From Agromyces sp. ISL-38 (lineage in GTDB: Bacteria > Actinomycetota > Actinomycetes > Actinomycetales > Microbacteriaceae), in contig NZ_JAGGPF010000009.1 in NCBI RefSeq assembly GCF_018613935.1, positions 62,001 through 126,000 on the forward strand: a DNA stretch of 64,000 bases, written 5' to 3'. The notes beneath the pieces are model-generated. The model was given only the letters and a program-made list of their open reading frames with translations, was not told the origin of the DNA and made no database searches. Below, in pieces: positions 33,492 to 42,470 of this stretch. Position 1 is the first letter of the stretch. Every line of letters starts with the position of its first letter. Position numbers and translations under genes: made by a program.

Positions 33492-34796
33492 ATGCCGCGA
33501 CCGCGCATGATCGCCGAGCTCGCCGAGGAGCGCCTCGAAGCGAGCGACAAGGGCCTCCCCGCTCGAGCGGCTGGAGTCACGGTGCGCGAGTTCCTCGCGA
33601 GCGGCCCTCGCCTCAGCGAGTTCTGGACCCCGCTCCTCGTGCTCGACGAACGGGCCCTGGCCCACAACACGCGCGTCATCCAGGAGTGGGCGACTTCCCA
33701 CGGCTTCGACCTCATGCCCCACGGCAAGACCACGATGGCCCCAGCGCTCTGGCAGCGGCAGCTCGACGCCGGGGCGGCGGGCCTCACCCTCGCGACACCC
33801 GGGCAGGTGCGCACCGCGCGCTCGTTCGGCGTCGCCCGAATCATGCTCGCGAACACCCTCGTCGCCCCCGCCGGGCTCGCGTTCGTCGCGAGCGAGCTCG
33901 CCGATGACGGCTTCGCCTTCTCGTGCTGGGCCGATTCGGTGGCGACCGTCGAGGCGATGGAGCAGGCGCTTCCGGATGCCCCGCTCCCCCGCCCGATCGA
34001 CGTGCTCGTCGAGCTCGGCGCCTCCGGGGGCCGCACCGGCGCTCGCACGCTCGACGAAGCCGTCGCCGTCGCCGAGCGCATCGCCGCCTCGCCGTCGCTT
34101 CGCCTCGCGGGCGTCGCGGGCTACGAGGGCAGCCTCGGCCACGACCGCTCCCCCGCGGCGCTCGCCGCCGTGCGTGACTATCTCGGCGACCTCATCGAAC
34201 TGCGCGCCGCCGTGCGACCGCTCGTGGGCGACCGCGAGCTCGTCGTGACCGCGGGCGGCAGCGCCTACCTCGACGTCGTCGCCGACGTGTTCGCACCGGC
34301 CATCGCAGCGGATGCCGCGGCAGGGCTCCCGGCGAGCTGGGTCCTCCGGTCAGGCGCCTCGCTCCTGCACGACGACGGCTTCTATCACGGCATCTCCCCG
34401 CTCGACGCGAGCGCGGCTGCTGCTCGCTCGGGCGGCACCGCCCTGGTCTCGGCGATGCGGGGGTATGCGCGCGTCGTCTCGCATCCCGAGCCGGGGCTCG
34501 CCCTGCTAGACGGCGGCAAGCGCGACTTCCCCTACGACGAAGGGCTGCCGGTGCCGTTCGGGCGCGCCGCGCGGCTCGGCGCCGATGAGGAGCCGCTCGT
34601 CGGGGCATCCGTGACCGCACTGAACGACCAGCACGCCTTCCTGCGATCGGATGCCGCGCTGCCGGTCGGCATCGGCGACATCGTGTCGCTTGGGCTCTCG
34701 CATCCGTGCACGGCGTTCGACAAGTGGCGCTGGATCCCGGTGGTCGAGCACCACGGTTCCGACCACGTGGTCGACCTGGTGCGCACGTTCTTCTGA
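33492..34796 (+). CDS. PLP-dependent D-amino-acid/D-glucosaminate deaminase (DSD-type, alanine-racemase fold)
   Basis: A 434-residue fold-type III PLP enzyme. The PLP lysine is in DLMPHGKTTMAPALW. The C-terminal domain ends LNDQHAFLRSD...GDIVSLGLSHPCTAFDKWRWIPVV; His-Pro-Cys is the zinc-binding HXC motif of D-serine dehydratases of this fold. The family removes ammonia from beta-hydroxy D-amino acids. Its neighbours (deacylase, RidA, KDG kinase, KDPG aldolase) point to D-glucosaminate, which would give 2-keto-3-deoxygluconate; D-serine or D-threonine remain possible. GAGG is seen 7 bases before the ATG. Confidence 0.85.
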   Translation: MPRPRMIAELAEERLEASDKGLPARAAGVTVREFLASGPRLSEFWTPLLVLDERALAHNTRVIQEWATSHGFDLMPHGKTTMAPALWQRQLDAGAAGLTLATPGQVRTARSFGVARIMLANTLVAPAGLAFVASELADDGFAFSCWADSVATVEAMEQALPDAPLPRPIDVLVELGASGGRTGARTLDEAVAVAERIAASPSLRLAGVAGYEGSLGHDRSPAALAAVRDYLGDLIELRAAVRPLVGDRELVVTAGGSAYLDVVADVFAPAIAADAAAGLPASWVLRSGASLLHDDGFYHGISPLDASAAAARSGGTALVSAMRGYARVVSHPEPGLALLDGGKRDFPYDEGLPVPFGRAARLGADEEPLVGASVTALNDQHAFLRSDAALPVGIGDIVSLGLSHPCTAFDKWRWIPVVEHHGSDHVVDLVRTFF

Positions 34797-34853
34797 CGGG
34801 CGAGCAGCGCCCGGCCGCCGCCCACACCCCGCCGCCCACCGAATGAGGAGCCC

Positions 34854-36464
34854 GTGCCGCACCTGATCCGCAACGTGACTGTGGTCGACGGCGATGGTGC
34901 CGGAGCTGCGCCGGCAGACGTGGTGCTCGAGGGCGGCCTCATCGCGCGCATCGACCCGGCGGGCAGCGTCGCCCCGTCGTCCGGCGACACCATGCTCGAC
35001 GGCACCGGGCGGCTGCTCATGCCCGGGTTCGTCGACGCGCACTCGCACGCCGACGCGCTCCTCTTCGATCCCGATGTGCAACTCGCGCTGTTGCGGCAGG
35101 GCGTGACGACGGTGATCGGCGGGCAGGACGGCGTCTCGTTCGCACCCGGCGACGGCCGCTACGCGAGCGAGTACTTCGCGGCGATCAACGGCCGGCACCC
35201 GACCTATCGGGGCGGCGGCGTCGCTGCACTGCTCGCCGGCTACGACGGCACCACGGCCCTGAACGCCGGCACCCTCGTTCCGGCCGGCACCGTGCGGCAT
35301 GAGGTGATGGACCGGTCGACGGATGCCGCGACATCCGCAGAGCTCGCAGCCATGACCTCGCTCGTGGCCGAAGGCCTCGCCGCCGGCGCCCTCGGCCTCT
35401 CGACCGGACTCGACTACGTTCCCGGCATCTTCGCGGAGACCGACGAACTCGCGCGCCTCACCGAGCCCGTCGCCGCTGCGGGCGGCGTGTACGTCTCCCA
35501 CCTCCGCGGCGGGTACGAGGCGAACTCGGCGGCCGGCATCGCCGAGATGCAGGCGATCGCCCTGCAATCGAGGGTCGCCGTGCACGTCTCGCACTTCCAC
35601 GCCGAGCCCGGCATCGTGCACGGCCTGCTCGACGGTCTCGCGGCGGCCGGCGTCGATGCGACATTCGACGCGTACCCCTACACCCGTGGCTGCAGCATCC
35701 TCACGATGCCGATCCTGCCCGCCTCGCTCTCGGTGCAGCCGGTCGCCGACGTGCTCGAGGCGCTCACCGATCCCGCCGAGCGCGAGGTGCTGTTCCGGTA
35801 CTGGTTCCCCTCGATCGCCGACTACCCGAGCCTCGGCGCGGAATGGCCGTCGATGCTCACGCTCGCGCACATCGCGGCACCCGAGTTCGCCTGGGCGCAC
35901 GGCCTCACGCTCGACGAAGCGGCGCGGCGCGGCGCCACCGACCCGGCGAGCTTCGCCCTCGACGTGCTCGCCGCCTCTCGCCTCGAGGTGAACGTCGTGA
36001 TGGCGGTGCGCAACGAGCGCTCGCCGGCCGAGCTGGCCTCGATCCTCGCCCACGCCGGCGCGCTCGGCGGCTCCGACGGCATCTTCGTCGGCGCACACCC
36101 CCACCCGCGGGCGCGCGGCACGTTCGCTCGGTATCTCGGCAACCTCGTGCGCGAGCGGGGCGCGCTGACGTGGCCCGAGGCTGCGGCGCTGTGCTCCACG
36201 CGCGCCGTCGACCGGTTCGGGCTCGGCCGGCGCGGGCGCATCCGTCCGGGGTGGATCGCCGACGTGGTGCTCGTCGATCCCGATCGGGTCGCCGACACGG
36301 CGAGCTACGAGGCGCCGCTCGGGCTGTCCAAGGGCATCGACGACGTGTTCGTCGCCGGTGTTCCGGTGCTCGCGGGCGGCGCACTCACGGGCGCGACGCC
36401 GGGGCGCGGCATCCGTCGCTCAGCTGCGCGCCCGCTTCAACCCGCACAGTCCGAGGAGGCCTGA
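34854..36464 (+). CDS. N-acyl-D-amino-acid deacylase family amidohydrolase (candidate N-acetyl-D-glucosaminate deacetylase)
   Basis: A 536-residue amidohydrolase of the D-aminoacylase family. Motifs: MPGFVDAHSHADALLF (metal HXH), GALGLSTGLDYVPGIFAE, YVSHLRGG, VAVHVSHFHAE (metal His) and GSDGIFVGAHPHPRARGTF near the C-terminus with the catalytic Asp. It starts at GTG 34854 with AGGAG upstream, 57 bp after the deaminase gene. It hydrolyses the amide of N-acyl D-amino acids; since N-acetyl-D-glucosaminate has that structure and the next steps are encoded around it, that is the preferred substrate by context. Confidence 0.85.
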   Translation: MPHLIRNVTVVDGDGAGAAPADVVLEGGLIARIDPAGSVAPSSGDTMLDGTGRLLMPGFVDAHSHADALLFDPDVQLALLRQGVTTVIGGQDGVSFAPGDGRYASEYFAAINGRHPTYRGGGVAALLAGYDGTTALNAGTLVPAGTVRHEVMDRSTDAATSAELAAMTSLVAEGLAAGALGLSTGLDYVPGIFAETDELARLTEPVAAAGGVYVSHLRGGYEANSAAGIAEMQAIALQSRVAVHVSHFHAEPGIVHGLLDGLAAAGVDATFDAYPYTRGCSILTMPILPASLSVQPVADVLEALTDPAEREVLFRYWFPSIADYPSLGAEWPSMLTLAHIAAPEFAWAHGLTLDEAARRGATDPASFALDVLAASRLEVNVVMAVRNERSPAELASILAHAGALGGSDGIFVGAHPHPRARGTFARYLGNLVRERGALTWPEAAALCSTRAVDRFGLGRRGRIRPGWIADVVLVDPDRVADTASYEAPLGLSKGIDDVFVAGVPVLAGGALTGATPGRGIRRSAARPLQPAQSEEA

Positions 36465-36465
36465 C

Positions 36466-37197
36466 ATGTCGCAGAGCGTCAGTCGCGCCGCGCGCATCAT
36501 CGATGCGATCGCGGCCGACCCGCGCACCGTCGCCGAACTCGCCGAGTCGTTCGGGTTGCATCGCTCGACGATGTTCCGTGAGCTGCAGTCGCTCGAGGAG
36601 GTCGGCTGGGTGCGTCGGCGCGGCTCGGGCCGCTACACGCTCGGCACCCGGCTCGCGGCACTCTCGAAGGAGGCGCTCGACTCGCTCGACCTCCGCGAGG
36701 CCGGCGCCGAGCACGTGCGCCGACTGCAGCGCCGCACGGGCAACACCGTGCACCTCGCGGCCCTCATGGACCGCTCGATCATCTATGTCGACAAGGCCGA
36801 GGACGAATCGGGAGTGCGCATGTACTCGCGCATCGGCCGCGAGGTGATCCCCTATTGCTCGGGCGTCGGCAAGGCGATCCTCGCCGGGCTCGACCGGTAC
36901 GCGCGTGACGCCGTGCTCAACGGCGTCACCTGGCAGCGCTACACCGAGCACACCATCACCACTCGCGAGCGCCTCGACCGCGAGCTCGCCGTCGTGAACG
37001 CACGCGGCTGGGCCACCGACGATCGGGAGTTCGAGCCGTTCGTGAACTGCATCGCCGTGCCGATTCGCAGCCCGATGGGCGTCGTCGGCGCGCTCTCGGT
37101 CACCGCGATCCGCATGGTGGCCGACCTCGACCAGCTGCAGGCGCACCTGCCCGCCATGCGCGAGACCGCCGAGCTCATCTCGCGAGAGCTCGGCTGA
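36466..37197 (+). CDS. IclR family transcriptional regulator
   Basis: A 243-residue regulator. Helix-turn-helix: SRAARIIDAIAADPRTVAELAESFGLHRSTMFRELQSLEEVGWVRR. The effector domain has SRIGREVIPYCSGVGKAILAGL and NCIAVPIRSPMGVVGALSVTA, both family patterns. ATG 36466 follows the deacylase stop (36462-36464) by one base, with AGGAGG 8 bases before it, so it belongs to the deaminase-deacylase operon. A keto-acid or sugar-acid effector is typical of IclR proteins; the dyad at 33439-33455 is a candidate target. Confidence 0.9.
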   Translation: MSQSVSRAARIIDAIAADPRTVAELAESFGLHRSTMFRELQSLEEVGWVRRRGSGRYTLGTRLAALSKEALDSLDLREAGAEHVRRLQRRTGNTVHLAALMDRSIIYVDKAEDESGVRMYSRIGREVIPYCSGVGKAILAGLDRYARDAVLNGVTWQRYTEHTITTRERLDRELAVVNARGWATDDREFEPFVNCIAVPIRSPMGVVGALSVTAIRMVADLDQLQAHLPAMRETAELISRELG

Positions 37198-37229
37198 ACC
37201 GCGCGGATGCGTCGGGGCATCCGTCAGAC

Positions 37230-37250
37230 GAGCGGATGCCGCATCCGCTC
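37230..37250. terminator. Perfect 21-nt palindrome between iclR and ridA
   Basis: Two 10-base arms GAGCGGATGC and GCATCCGCTC flank one base. The same palindrome occurs at 53003-53023 after lysC. It is built on the over-represented GGATGC/GCATCC core. Termination or RNA-processing is inferred from position. Confidence 0.5.
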
Positions 37251-37295
37251 GAATCACCGCTCGAAACCCACCGCTCGAATCCCACCGGAGGAACC

Positions 37296-37679
37296 ATGTC
37301 CAAGACCGCCGTCACGCTCTCGAACGCGCCGAAGCCCGCCGGGCCGTACAGCCATGGCGTGGTCGCGAACGGCTTCCTGTACACCGCGGGCTTCGGCCCG
37401 CAGGACCCCGCGACCGGGCTCGTCGTCGAGGGCGGCGTAGCCGAGCAGACCCGCCAGGTGCTGCGAAACATCGGCGCCGTACTCGCCGAGTACCACCTGA
37501 CGTTCGACGATGTCGTGAAGGTCACCGCCCATCTCGAGGACCTCGACGACTTCGCCGAGTACAACACGGCCTACGCCGAGTTCTTCATCGAGCCCTATCC
37601 CGTGCGCACGACTGTCGGCTCGCGGCTGGCGAACATCCTCGTCGAGATCGACGTGGTCGCGGCGATTCCGCAGGACTGA
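37296..37679 (+). CDS. RidA family enamine/imine deaminase
   Basis: A 127-residue YjgF/YER057c/UK114 protein. Visible family parts: PKPAGPYSHGVVANGFLYTAGFGPQDPATG at the start, ADDVVKVTAHL-type helix, and PVRTTVGSRL, whose first Arg matches the catalytic Arg of RidA. RidA hydrolyses the unstable 2-aminoacrylate-like enamines/imines released by PLP dehydratases, which fits the deaminase encoded upstream. GGAGGAACC precedes ATG 37296. The 98-bp gap to iclR contains the palindrome. Confidence 0.9.
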   Translation: MSKTAVTLSNAPKPAGPYSHGVVANGFLYTAGFGPQDPATGLVVEGGVAEQTRQVLRNIGAVLAEYHLTFDDVVKVTAHLEDLDDFAEYNTAYAEFFIEPYPVRTTVGSRLANILVEIDVVAAIPQD

Positions 37680-37724
37680 CAGGACCGGGGTGCCGAAGCC
37701 AGCTCCCTCCAACCCTGTCGCGCT

Positions 37725-38531
37725 TCATGCCTCGCCCACCCGTTGGGCCACGAGCACCCAGAGCAGCCCGGCCACGAGTGTGTCGCCGGCGCGTCCGGCG
37801 AAGTGCTCAGTCCACGCGGTGCTCACGCGCGTGCCGGAGTCGAGCACCGTATGCGCCGTTGCGGCCAGGGGTCCGCTGGGTTCGCCCGTGAGGAGCGCCG
37901 TGTGTGCGCCTCGCTCGTGCGCCGCAGCCAGGAAGGCGGCGCCCTCCGCGCCAGAGCCGTCGCGACAGACCAGTAGGGCGACGTCGCCGGGTGCGAGGAG
38001 GGATGCGCCGACCTTCGCCTCGAGGCCGCCCCGGTGCATCCACGCTGGGCGGCCGATGCGCAGGAGCCGGTTGTAGAGCTCCTCCGCGGGCACCGCGTCG
38101 GCCCACTCGCCGAGGATGTGCACGCGCGACGCGGTGGCGATGTCGTCGGCGAGTCGCGTGACGCCGTCGAGGTCGACGCTCTGGGCAGCGGCGCGCACCG
38201 CGCGCATCTGGGCAGCCGCGAGCGCGGTGACGATCCGATCGGCCGAGTCGTCGGGTCGGATGGACCCGCCGATGTCGTGCTCCCAGGCCGAGCCGCTCGC
38301 GCGCCCGTTCTCCGTGGCGATGGCTGTCCGCATCGACGGATAGCCGGAGTAGCCGAGGCGTTGTGCGTAGCGCGACACGGTCGCCGGCGTCGTCTCGGCC
38401 AGGGCGGCGAGCGCGGTGATCGACATGGACGCGACTCGCTCCGGCGTGCTCGCCACCAGCGCGGCAATTCGGTCGGAAGCCCGTGCCGTCGTATCGTCCG
38501 CAACGTCGGGGAGATCTGAGGTGGGAGTCAC
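37725..38531 (-). CDS. RpiR/MurR family transcriptional regulator
   Basis: A 268-residue regulator; GTG 38531 is chosen for the GAGGA seen 8-12 bases upstream, although the frame extends to 38654. The N-terminal HTH_6 has MSITALAALAETTPATVSRYAQRLGYSGYPSMRTAIA. The C-terminal SIS domain (VHILGEWADAVPAEELYNRLLRIG, LLVCRDGSGAEGAAFLAAAHERGA) binds phosphosugars in this family. It converges on ridA and is divergent from the secreted glycosidase gene, so it probably controls that locus through the dyad at 38607-38626. Confidence 0.87.
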   Translation of the reverse strand: MTPTSDLPDVADDTTARASDRIAALVASTPERVASMSITALAALAETTPATVSRYAQRLGYSGYPSMRTAIATENGRASGSAWEHDIGGSIRPDDSADRIVTALAAAQMRAVRAAAQSVDLDGVTRLADDIATASRVHILGEWADAVPAEELYNRLLRIGRPAWMHRGGLEAKVGASLLAPGDVALLVCRDGSGAEGAAFLAAAHERGAHTALLTGEPSGPLAATAHTVLDSGTRVSTAWTEHFAGRAGDTLVAGLLWVLVAQRVGEA

Positions 38532-38606
38532 TGCAACGTCCTCGGCTCGTAAATGTCGTGCGCGGAATGCGTTCGCTGAGTCTCCATCATGCACAACATT
38601 TGCCAG

Positions 38607-38626
38607 TTGCGATACCGTTTTCGCAA
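38607..38626. promoter_or_regulatory. Candidate RpiR operator
   Basis: TTGCGATACCGTTTTCGCAA: a perfect 6-bp dyad TTGCGA/TCGCAA with an 8-bp spacer, in the divergent region and just upstream of the glycosidase -35 element. Confidence 0.6.
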
Positions 38627-38631
38627 ATTGC

Positions 38632-38661
38632 TTGACGGGACCACGGCAGATCACTCATGCT
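38632..38661 (+). promoter_or_regulatory. Promoter of the secreted glycosidase gene
   Basis: TTGACG (38632-38637) and CATGCT (38656-38661) are separated by 18 bp; transcription would begin near 38668, about 50 bases before the TTG start. Confidence 0.45.
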
Positions 38662-38675
38662 GTGTCGCAGGCGGC

Positions 38676-38691
38676 GCGAAAGCGCTTGAAC
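38676..38691. promoter_or_regulatory. LacI-type operator upstream of the glycosidase gene
   Basis: GCGAAAGCGCTTGAAC contains the LacI-family core AANCGNTT and matches the site at 49088-49103 in 13 of 16 positions. It lies just downstream of the predicted transcription start, a repressing position. Confidence 0.65.
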
Positions 38692-38719
38692 AGATCGCAA
38701 TCTCAATGAGGAGTACGCC

Positions 38720-41700
38720 TTGCCCCAGTCTTCGTCGGCCTCGATCGGCCGCGGCCGATCCCGGCGCACATCGTCCATTGCGTCGACGCTCGTCGCCGCC
38801 CTCGCACTCGCGGTACTCAGCCCCACCGCCCTCGCGGCCGCAGCGGTGGAGGATCCACGCCCCATCGTGATCAGCGACTTCGACGCAGCCAGCCAGTGGA
38901 CGACGCTCGTCCGCAGCGGCGCCTCCGGCACGTTGACGATCGACAGCACCGAGGCCCACACCGGCAGCACTTCCGGGCGCCTCGACGTGGCGATCCCGAG
39001 CGGGACCGTCGAGATCGTCGGCGGGGCGGTGACGATCGAGGCCACGTCCCTGGAGTTCTCGGTGAAGTCCGCCGCGATCGACGGCGTCGCACTGCGGCTC
39101 ACGGACAGCACGGGTCAGGCGCACCAGCAGCGGCTCCCGCTCAACCCCGCGGCAGCCGGATGGCAGACGATCCGGGTCGAGGACTTCGACTCCGGACCCA
39201 ACTACGTCTCGTGGGGCGGTGCGGCCGACGGCATCTGGCACGGCCCGCTGAGGCGCGTGAGCTTCGTGCTCGACTCGGGCAACATGGCACCCGGTCTCAC
39301 CGCGGGCACCGCGTTCTTCGACACGGTGCAGGTGTTCAAGCAGGCTCCGCCGCTCGCGATCGTTCCCACGGCGGTCGGCAATGGCTTCGACGCCGGCCAG
39401 CCCGTCACGATCGGCTTCGTGAGCAGCGCGCAGAGCATCGCGTGGACGGTGCGCGACGCGAACGGCACGGAGGTCGAGCTCGGGGACGCGACCGTCGCAG
39501 AGCTCGGCGGCAGCATCCCGCTCGCCGTGAACACGCCGGGGTGGTATGAGGTCGACCTCGTCGCGACCGCGGCCGACGGCACGACCCATGCAGCCGGCAC
39601 CGACTTCTCTGTGCTGGAGCCCTACGACTTCTCCGACTCCACCGACGGGCGCCTCAGTGTCGCGACGCACTACGGAATGAGCTGGCCACTCGACTCCGCG
39701 CCGTTGCTCGCGCGCGCCGGGTTCTCGAGCGCCCGGGACGAGGCATACTGGGCGGGGCAGGAGACCACCGCCGGCGCCTTCAGCTGGCAACCCAAGGTCA
39801 ACGCCTACCAGGCGAAGCTCGAGGAGCTCTCGGTCGACCAGTTCCACATCCTCTCTTACGGAAACCCGCTGTACTTCGAGGACGAAGCGCCCTCCACGCC
39901 CGAGGGGCGCGAGGCGTTCGCGCGCTACGCTCTCGCTTCCGTCGAGAAGTTCGGCACGGACGACACCATCTACGAGGTGTGGAACGAGTGGAACTGGCGT
40001 GACCGGGATGGCGCCGCCGGTGCCTCCGCCGCGCACTACGTCGCCCTCCTCGAGGTGGTCGTGCCCGCCGTGAAGGCGGAGTACCCCGACGCCGTGCTGG
40101 TCGGCCCGGCGCTCGCCCCGATGGAGGACTGGGAGGGCTGGTTCCGCGAGTTCGCCACGCTTGGTGGACTCGAATTGGTCGACGCGGTGTCGACCCATCC
40201 ATACACCTTCCCTCAGAATCCCGAGGGTTCCGCACGGTTCGAGGGCCACGTCGACACTCTCCGCGGAATCATGGCAGAGCACGGCACCGACAAGCCGATG
40301 TACCTCTCCGAGGTCGGCTGGCCGACGAGCACCAACTCGACAGGCGTGAGCGAGCTCACGCAGGCGAAGCACCTCGTGCGTGCGCAGCTCCTGGCCTTCG
40401 CTGATGACATCGAGCGCTTCACGATCTACGACTTCATGGACGACGGGCTCGATCCCGCCGAGAACGAGCACCGCTTCGGTATCGTGCGCAATGGGAACGA
40501 CCCGCGCGGTGCGTTCACGCCGAAGCCGGCATATGTCAGCAATGCGGTGCTCGCGCGACAGATCGACGAGCTCCCGTTCGACCGCGCGGTCGATCTCGGT
40601 ACCGACGAGCACGATGTCGTCTTCGCAGGCGACGGCCGAGAGGTGCACGCCGTGTGGTCCACCGCCCCTGACGGCGGCGCTCTCGCCTTCACGACGGGCG
40701 GTCCGGTCACGGTCACTGACTTCTATGGCGCCGAGACGACGCTGACCCCGAACGCGAATGGCGCCGTCACGGTGTCCGTCGGTGGAGAGCCCGTGTACGT
40801 CACCGGCGAGTCCATCACCGACGTCGAGGTCACGACGGCGTTCGCGCTTCAGGTCGACGGCGAGATCGTCGGCGACGATGCCAGCGGCACCGTCGTGGCG
40901 GACAACACCTCGGGCACGGCACCGCTGCACTTCACGGTCAACGCGGGCGGTGCCGACACGACGGGCACCGCCGCCGCGGGAGCCACTGGCGAGGCTGCTG
41001 TGACATATCCGGCACAGAACTCGGCGGGAGATCGCCGCTACACCGCGACCGTTTCAGTGGATGGCGACCGTGTCGCCTGGCTCTTCACGACCGGAGTCGC
41101 GGCTTCGCCGCTCACCATGACGGGGACTCACGCGGTCGCGGAGGACGGCACGGAACAGCTGATCCTGCGGGTGGCGAACTCCTCGTCGCGCGCGGTTACG
41201 GTGGATGCCGTCGTCTGGACGGTCGGAGAGAACACCGGGACCGGCCTCGAGAGCGCGGAGATCCCGGCGGAGCAGACCGTCGACCTCGTCGTTCCCGTTG
41301 CGGTCACCGCCGCCGTCGAGTGGAGTGCGACCCTCACCCGCGGCGATACGCCTCCCATCGCGGGAAACGGCACGCTCAAGCCGATCGGTGCATCGACCGA
41401 GGTCGTGCACCACACCGTGACCGTCGACGGGATGGTCGACCTCGCACTGACTGAGGCGAACGGCATCGACCTCACGGCCAACGGCGCTCCTGCCGTCACC
41501 GGGTGGGAAGGCGAGCAGGACCTTTCCGGCACGCTCTGGCTCACCCACGACGCCGACAACCTGTACGTGACGGCGTCCATGGTGGATGACGCCCATGCCA
41601 ACCCGGGGACGGGAAGCGACATCTGGCGCGGCGACGGGATCCAGGTCGGGATCACCGCGGGCGCTCCCGGCGAGACCCTGCGGGTGCAGGAGATCGGCTT

Positions 41701-42310
41701 CGCGCTCGGCGGGGCCGGCGAGGTCGACACCTACCGGTGGGCGCCGACGGACCAGTCGACCGAGCCGACCGGCATGCAGGCGAGCGTCGTCCGCGACGAA
41801 GACGCCAAGACGACGGTGTACGAGGCGTCGATCCCCTGGACGACACTCGGCATCGATCCTGCGGCGCGGTTGCTCTCCACGACGGTCGTCGTGAATGAGA
41901 ACGACGGCAGTGGCCGAGCCGGCTGGCTCACGTGGGGAGCGGGCCTCGCCGAGTCCAAGAATCCATCGCTCTACCGATCACTGCTGCTCTCTGCGGTCGT
42001 ACCGCAAGAGCCGGTCGACACGCTCGACCTCAGGCTGACCGCGCGTTCCCAGTGCTGGCCGTCTGGTGCGACCGTTGCCGTGCATGCGGTGAACCAGGGC
42101 GACCTGAACACCGACATCCGCGTCCAGTCGACCTTCGGACAGAAGAAGTGGTCCGGCGTGAAGCCGGGCGATGCCGTGTACGTGGGCTTCGAGTCCGGCC
42201 AGCCGTCGATCGTGGCCGGCACCGTCACCGTCGCCGCATACCAGTGGCGCCGCGGCGACCCCGTGTACGAGCGCGTCGAGCTGCCATACGAGGCGGTGTC
42301 GTGCGAATGA
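38720..42310 (+). CDS. Large secreted clan GH-A glycoside hydrolase with carbohydrate-binding modules
   Basis: A 1196-residue exported protein starting at TTG 38720, with GAGGAG 8 bases upstream. The signal peptide has RGRSRR before a hydrophobic stretch ending in Ala. Residues 45-210 look like a carbohydrate-binding module; about 320-640 is a TIM-barrel catalytic domain with YEVWNEWNW (acid/base Glu near 420) and YLSEVGWPTS (nucleophile Glu near 530), resembling GH39/GH5-like enzymes. Beta-rich domains follow, then a CBM9-like module (about 900-1090: LTHDADNLYVTASMVDD). It is probably secreted to cleave a beta-glycan whose fragments the ABC transporter imports. The exact family and substrate are not certain. 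Confidence 0.85.
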   Translation: MPQSSSASIGRGRSRRTSSIASTLVAALALAVLSPTALAAAAVEDPRPIVISDFDAASQWTTLVRSGASGTLTIDSTEAHTGSTSGRLDVAIPSGTVEIVGGAVTIEATSLEFSVKSAAIDGVALRLTDSTGQAHQQRLPLNPAAAGWQTIRVEDFDSGPNYVSWGGAADGIWHGPLRRVSFVLDSGNMAPGLTAGTAFFDTVQVFKQAPPLAIVPTAVGNGFDAGQPVTIGFVSSAQSIAWTVRDANGTEVELGDATVAELGGSIPLAVNTPGWYEVDLVATAADGTTHAAGTDFSVLEPYDFSDSTDGRLSVATHYGMSWPLDSAPLLARAGFSSARDEAYWAGQETTAGAFSWQPKVNAYQAKLEELSVDQFHILSYGNPLYFEDEAPSTPEGREAFARYALASVEKFGTDDTIYEVWNEWNWRDRDGAAGASAAHYVALLEVVVPAVKAEYPDAVLVGPALAPMEDWEGWFREFATLGGLELVDAVSTHPYTFPQNPEGSARFEGHVDTLRGIMAEHGTDKPMYLSEVGWPTSTNSTGVSELTQAKHLVRAQLLAFADDIERFTIYDFMDDGLDPAENEHRFGIVRNGNDPRGAFTPKPAYVSNAVLARQIDELPFDRAVDLGTDEHDVVFAGDGREVHAVWSTAPDGGALAFTTGGPVTVTDFYGAETTLTPNANGAVTVSVGGEPVYVTGESITDVEVTTAFALQVDGEIVGDDASGTVVADNTSGTAPLHFTVNAGGADTTGTAAAGATGEAAVTYPAQNSAGDRRYTATVSVDGDRVAWLFTTGVAASPLTMTGTHAVAEDGTEQLILRVANSSSRAVTVDAVVWTVGENTGTGLESAEIPAEQTVDLVVPVAVTAAVEWSATLTRGDTPPIAGNGTLKPIGASTEVVHHTVTVDGMVDLALTEANGIDLTANGAPAVTGWEGEQDLSGTLWLTHDADNLYVTASMVDDAHANPGTGSDIWRGDGIQVGITAGAPGETLRVQEIGFALGGAGEVDTYRWAPTDQSTEPTGMQASVVRDEDAKTTVYEASIPWTTLGIDPAARLLSTTVVVNENDGSGRAGWLTWGAGLAESKNPSLYRSLLLSAVVPQEPVDTLDLRLTARSQCWPSGATVAVHAVNQGDLNTDIRVQSTFGQKKWSGVKPGDAVYVGFESGQPSIVAGTVTVAAYQWRRGDPVYERVELPYEAVSCE

Positions 42311-42470
42311 CCCAAGGCGATCGGGGCCGGGAGGCGGTGCCATGATCTGACGTGCCGAAACGAGTGACGCAAACGCTCCGCCCGCAGCCTGCCCTTCAGG
42401 GCCCCAGCCTCGCACCACGACGTCCGCTGGACCGGATCCCGGTTTCAGCATTTCCGAAGGACTACAGTTA

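Noticed and set aside
33399-34142. N-terminal extension of the KDG kinase
   Set aside because: Antisense to the deaminase gene and unlike PfkB proteins; GTG 33398 has a ribosome site.
38651-40930. A 759-codon open frame antisense to the secreted glycosidase gene
   Set aside because: Arg/Asp/Glu/His-rich composition without domains; it is the usual antisense shadow of a high-G+C gene.
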